DNA of 64,000 nt from Actinoallomurus spadix (GTDB lineage Bacteria; Actinomycetota; Actinomycetes; Streptosporangiales; Streptosporangiaceae). Location: the NCBI RefSeq assembly GCF_024055725.1, contig NZ_JAMXMX010000005.1:62001-126000 (forward strand), written 5' to 3'. Below the pieces are notes generated by a model. The model was not told where the DNA came from. It saw only the letters and a program-made list of their open reading frames with translations, and searched no databases. Positions 61,582 to 64,000 of the stretch are shown here, in pieces (the stretch's first letter is position 1; each line of letters starts with the position of its first letter). A program made the position numbers and the translations under genes.

Positions 61582-62631
61582 TCAGTCGCGGCGGGCCTTG
61601 CTCGGCTGGACGCGCTTGGGCTCACCCGCCATCTTCGGATAGTTCGGCGGATAGGGCATGTCGCCCAGCCCATGCTCCCGCTCGTCCCGGTCGGCCCACT
61701 CCAGCAGCGTCTCCAGGGAGAACGCCCGCTCGTCGATCGCGGCGTGCGGGTCGCCGACCTTGGCGAAGCGCTCCGGCATCGTGGCGATCGTGAAGTCCTC
61801 CGGATCGGCGTCGCGCAGCTCCTCCCAGGTCAGCGGCGCCGACACCGGGGCGTACGGCTTCGGGCGGACGCTGTAGGCGGACGCGATCGTCCGATCACGG
61901 GCGTTCTGGTTGAAGTCTACGAAGACCTTCTCACCGCGCTCCTCCTTCCACCAGTTGGTGGTGACCAGGCCGGGCATCCGGCGCTCGATCTCCCGTCCGA
62001 ACGCCAGCGCGCCGCGGCGCACCTCCGTGAAGGTCCAGCGCGGCTCGATCCGCACGTAGATGTGGACGCCGCGCCCACCGGAGGTCTTGGGGAAGCCGGT
62101 GCAGCCGAGCTCGTCGAGGATCTCGCGGACCCCCTCCAGGGCAACCTTCCTGGCCTCGGCGAAGCCGGTGCCGGGCTGGGGGTCGAGGTCGATGCGCAGC
62201 TCGTCGGGATGGTCGACGTCCGCGCAGCGCACCGGCCACGGGTGGAAGGTGACGGTGCCGAGGTTGGCGCACCAGGCCACGGCCGCGAGCTCGGTGGGGC
62301 AGATCTCGTCGGCGTGGCGCCCGCTGGGGAACGCGATCCGGGCCGTCTCGAGCCAGTCGGGCGCGTTCTTCGGCACACGCTTCTGGTAGAACGCGTCGCC
62401 CCGGTTGTCGGCGCGCGTCGCCATCTTCGCGCCCTCGAACACCCCGCCCGGCCAGCGCTCCAGCGTCGTCGGGCGGCGACGCAGCGCGCGCAGGATGCCG
62501 TCACCGACGGCCAGGTAGTAGTTCACCAGGTCCAGCTTGGTCTCCCCCCGCGCCGGGAAGTAGACCTTGTCCGGATTGGTGATCTTGACGACGCGATCTC
62601 CGACCTGGATCTCCACGTAAGGCGATGCCAT
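61582..62631 (-). CDS. LigD-type NHEJ polymerase domain, stand-alone
   Basis: 349 aa from ATG 62631. Archaeo-eukaryotic primase fold: VKITNPDKVYFP start, LRIDLDPQPGTGF (catalytic DxD), KTSGGRGVHIYVRI (SGxxGxH motif) and VFVDFNQNARDRTIASAYSVR. In LigD this domain fills gaps and adds nucleotides at double-strand breaks; here it is separate from ligase and nuclease. Partners would be a Ku protein, not seen in the window, and LigC at 57107. Confidence 0.93.
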   Translation of the reverse strand: MASPYVEIQVGDRVVKITNPDKVYFPARGETKLDLVNYYLAVGDGILRALRRRPTTLERWPGGVFEGAKMATRADNRGDAFYQKRVPKNAPDWLETARIAFPSGRHADEICPTELAAVAWCANLGTVTFHPWPVRCADVDHPDELRIDLDPQPGTGFAEARKVALEGVREILDELGCTGFPKTSGGRGVHIYVRIEPRWTFTEVRRGALAFGREIERRMPGLVTTNWWKEERGEKVFVDFNQNARDRTIASAYSVRPKPYAPVSAPLTWEELRDADPEDFTIATMPERFAKVGDPHAAIDERAFSLETLLEWADRDEREHGLGDMPYPPNYPKMAGEPKRVQPSKARRD

Positions 62632-62701
62632 AACCGCACGGTACAACCGCCCGGCGACAGATCGCCGGAATGGCGACCGCCCCGCCCGGGTTATGCGGGA
62701 C

Positions 62702-63103
62702 ATGACAGTCATTCGCAAGAGCGAGGAAGAGTGGAAGGTTCAGCTCTCGCCGGAGGAGTTCCACGTCCTGCGTGAGGCGGGCACGGAGCCGCCGTGGTCC
62801 GGGGAGTACGTCTCGACCAAGACCGAAGGCGTCTACCGCTGCCGGGCCTGCGGCGCGGAGCTGTTCCGCTCGGACACCAAGTTCGACTCGCACTGCGGCT
62901 GGCCCAGCTTCTACCAGCCGACCGAGTCGGACGCGGTGACGCTGCTGCGCGACACGTCGCACGGCATGATCCGCGTCGAGGTCCGCTGCGCCCGGTGCGA
63001 CTCGCACCTGGGCCACGTCTTCGAGGGCGAGGGCTACCCCACCCCGACCGACCAGCGGTACTGCATCAACAGTGTCTCGCTGAATCTCGAACCGGCCGAA
63101 TAG
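62702..63103 (+). CDS. msrB: Peptide methionine (R)-S-oxide reductase MsrB
   Basis: 133 aa. Zinc sites YRCRACGAELF and VRCARCDSHLGHVF, substrate motif SHCGWPSFY, catalytic Cys in RYCINSVSL. It repairs methionine R-sulfoxide in proteins. ATG 62702 (or 62693) has only a weak ribosome site. Monocistronic, divergent from the polymerase gene. Confidence 0.95.
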   Translation: MTVIRKSEEEWKVQLSPEEFHVLREAGTEPPWSGEYVSTKTEGVYRCRACGAELFRSDTKFDSHCGWPSFYQPTESDAVTLLRDTSHGMIRVEVRCARCDSHLGHVFEGEGYPTPTDQRYCINSVSLNLEPAE

Positions 63104-63166
63104 GCCCCTCGGACGGAATAGAAATTGCGCCGGCACGTGGCCGCGCCGGCGCATTTTCGACGACTG

Positions 63167-63511
63167 TCAGTGGCGCTTCACTTCGATCGTTTCAAGGTTC
63201 TTCGCCGGCACCCATCCGGTCTTGCCGTTGCCCGCCCTGACCTCGAGGTAGCCGCGGGAGGACCGGCCGGTGCCGGTGGTCGCGGCACCGGCGGCGAGGT
63301 GGCCGACGACCCGCGATTTCGCGTTCGCCGCCGCCCGAACGGTGAGCTCATGGCCCTTTCTGACGCCGACGACCCGGTAGGCGTGGGCGCTCAGGACGTG
63401 CGCGGCGGCGGGCCGTACGGCGGCCTCCGCCGTCGCCCCCATGGCCAGGATGCCACCCGCGCCGATGGTCACGGCGGTGACGACGGCGACGGCCCGATTG
63501 CGCAGATTCAT
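63167..63511 (-). CDS. Small secreted SH3-domain protein
   Basis: 114 aa from ATG 63511 with GGGAG upstream. Signal peptide (NLRNRAVAVVTAVTIGAGGILAM in part; cleavage near AEA-AV), then a bacterial SH3 domain: RKGHELTVRAAANAKSRVVG, GYLEVRAGNGKTGWVPAKNL. Such proteins bind cell-wall peptides. The gap up to 63726 is AT-richer and holds no gene I can support. Confidence 0.85.
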   Translation of the reverse strand: MNLRNRAVAVVTAVTIGAGGILAMGATAEAAVRPAAAHVLSAHAYRVVGVRKGHELTVRAAANAKSRVVGHLAAGAATTGTGRSSRGYLEVRAGNGKTGWVPAKNLETIEVKRH

Positions 63512-63726
63512 TTGCACTCCCTCGTGTTCGCAGGTCTTTCAGATGCCGACCAAATTAACCGGCCCGCCTGGAGAAACAATGAAGCACGACGAGGAACCGC
63601 ATGAAATGAATTTCAGAGCGGAATGAAGCGCATTAAGGCCGCATGAGGACCACGGCACGCGTCCCCTCATCACGACGCGTTCCCTGAGTGCGGCGCGCCG
63701 CCCGGCGAGGGTGGCGCGCCGCCCGC

Positions 63727-64000
63727 TCAGCGCAGGACCGACAGCCGGTCGAGGACGCCGAACGGCTGCAGCCCGTAGGCGTAGAAGTCCACCGCGTCGG
63801 CCGTCGCCGCGACCGCGCCGGTCTTGGCCGCCAGCTCGGCCGCCGAGGCGGTGTCCGGCGGGCCCGGGCGCAGCAGAGCCCGCAGCTCGCGGCCCGGACC
63901 GAGGGCGGCGCGGTACGCCTCCAGGTCGGCCGTCACCCGCTCGGTGTCCCGCGCGTACGCGGTGACGGCGTAGCCGCCGGTGACCCGCGCGACCGCGGCC
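63727..64000 (-). CDS. C-terminal part of an unidentified protein (runs off the window)
   Basis: The frame is open through the right edge; only the last 91 residues are visible. They include GRELRALLRPGPPD, ELAAKTGAVAATADAVDFYA and YGLQPFGVLDRL. The alternation of helix and strand-like segments with a GADxVDFY-like turn suggests the end of a TIM-barrel enzyme, but I cannot name it. An internal GTG at 63936 is unlikely to be the start. Confidence 0.6.
   Translation of the reverse strand, partial: AAVARVTGGYAVTAYARDTERVTADLEAYRAALGPGRELRALLRPGPPDTASAAELAAKTGAVAATADAVDFYAYGLQPFGVLDRLSVLR

Noticed and set aside
60970-62775. 601-codon plus-strand frame
   Set aside because: Overlaps the aldehyde dehydrogenase in a different frame and then runs antisense to the LigD-type polymerase; both of those have clear motifs.

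Overview
The window is 64 kb of very GC-rich chromosome with short intergenic gaps, many GTG/TTG starts and frequent 4-nt start/stop overlaps. It carries a conservon (histidine kinase, roadblock, DUF742 and GTPase genes), a WhiB regulator, an IdeR/DmdR-type iron box, an ECF42-type sigma factor with its DGPF partner, and two sulfur-type leader peptides. Together these point to a filamentous actinomycete, probably Streptosporangiales or a streptomycete relative. There is no rRNA or tRNA to place it better. I see no phage, IS element or CRISPR; it reads as ordinary core and accessory chromosome. Both end genes run off the window.

Left part (1-16.4 kb). A 5'-truncated secreted GH31 glycosidase ends in a strong hairpin, followed by two tiny membrane peptides, a LacI regulator with a palindromic operator, and an SGNH hydrolase. 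The conservon cvnA-D follows on the minus strand. Next comes a plus-strand catabolic cluster: two NitT/TauT-type permeases, a lipoprotein binding protein, a 5-carboxyvanillate-decarboxylase-like amidohydrolase, the transporter ATPase and a flavin monooxygenase. It looks like uptake, decarboxylation and hydroxylation of an aromatic acid.

Middle (16.4-38.7 kb). Here lie an exonuclease/polymerase of the Pol I type without a 5' nuclease, several small membrane or envelope proteins, a metallophosphoesterase, and a lipid-metabolism block. That block (diacylglycerol kinase, AGPS-like flavoprotein, TetR, GlpD) has the gene order I recall for M. tuberculosis Rv2252-Rv2249c. A lone TauD-type dioxygenase, a phosphoribosyltransferase and WhiB follow. 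An iron box then separates a sucrase/ferredoxin-like gene from efeO-efeB. A secreted phospholipase C, a YihY membrane protein and a DinB-fold protein complete the region.

Sulfur and cell wall (38.8-45.1 kb). A 25-aa leader peptide precedes sulfite reductase, a 58-aa zinc-ribbon protein, cysH and a sirohydrochlorin chelatase. After an AT-rich promoter region come two tandem ydaO/c-di-AMP riboswitches, a CHAP hydrolase and an RlpA-like secreted protein. The first riboswitch is followed by a ribosome site and only a 13-codon reading frame.

Right part (45.2-64 kb). TetR plus an AidB-like acyl-CoA dehydrogenase lead into a minus-strand tauABCD-type sulfonate operon, headed by a second leader peptide and a palindrome centred near -47. 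Then come an SHS-type MFS carrier, glycogen debranching enzyme, a RibD-type reductase, LigC, ECF42/DGPF, an aldehyde dehydrogenase, a stand-alone LigD polymerase domain, MsrB and a secreted SH3 protein.

The strongest regulatory stories are the paired sulfur leader peptides, the tandem riboswitch and the iron box. The strongest metabolic story is the LigW-like transporter cluster.
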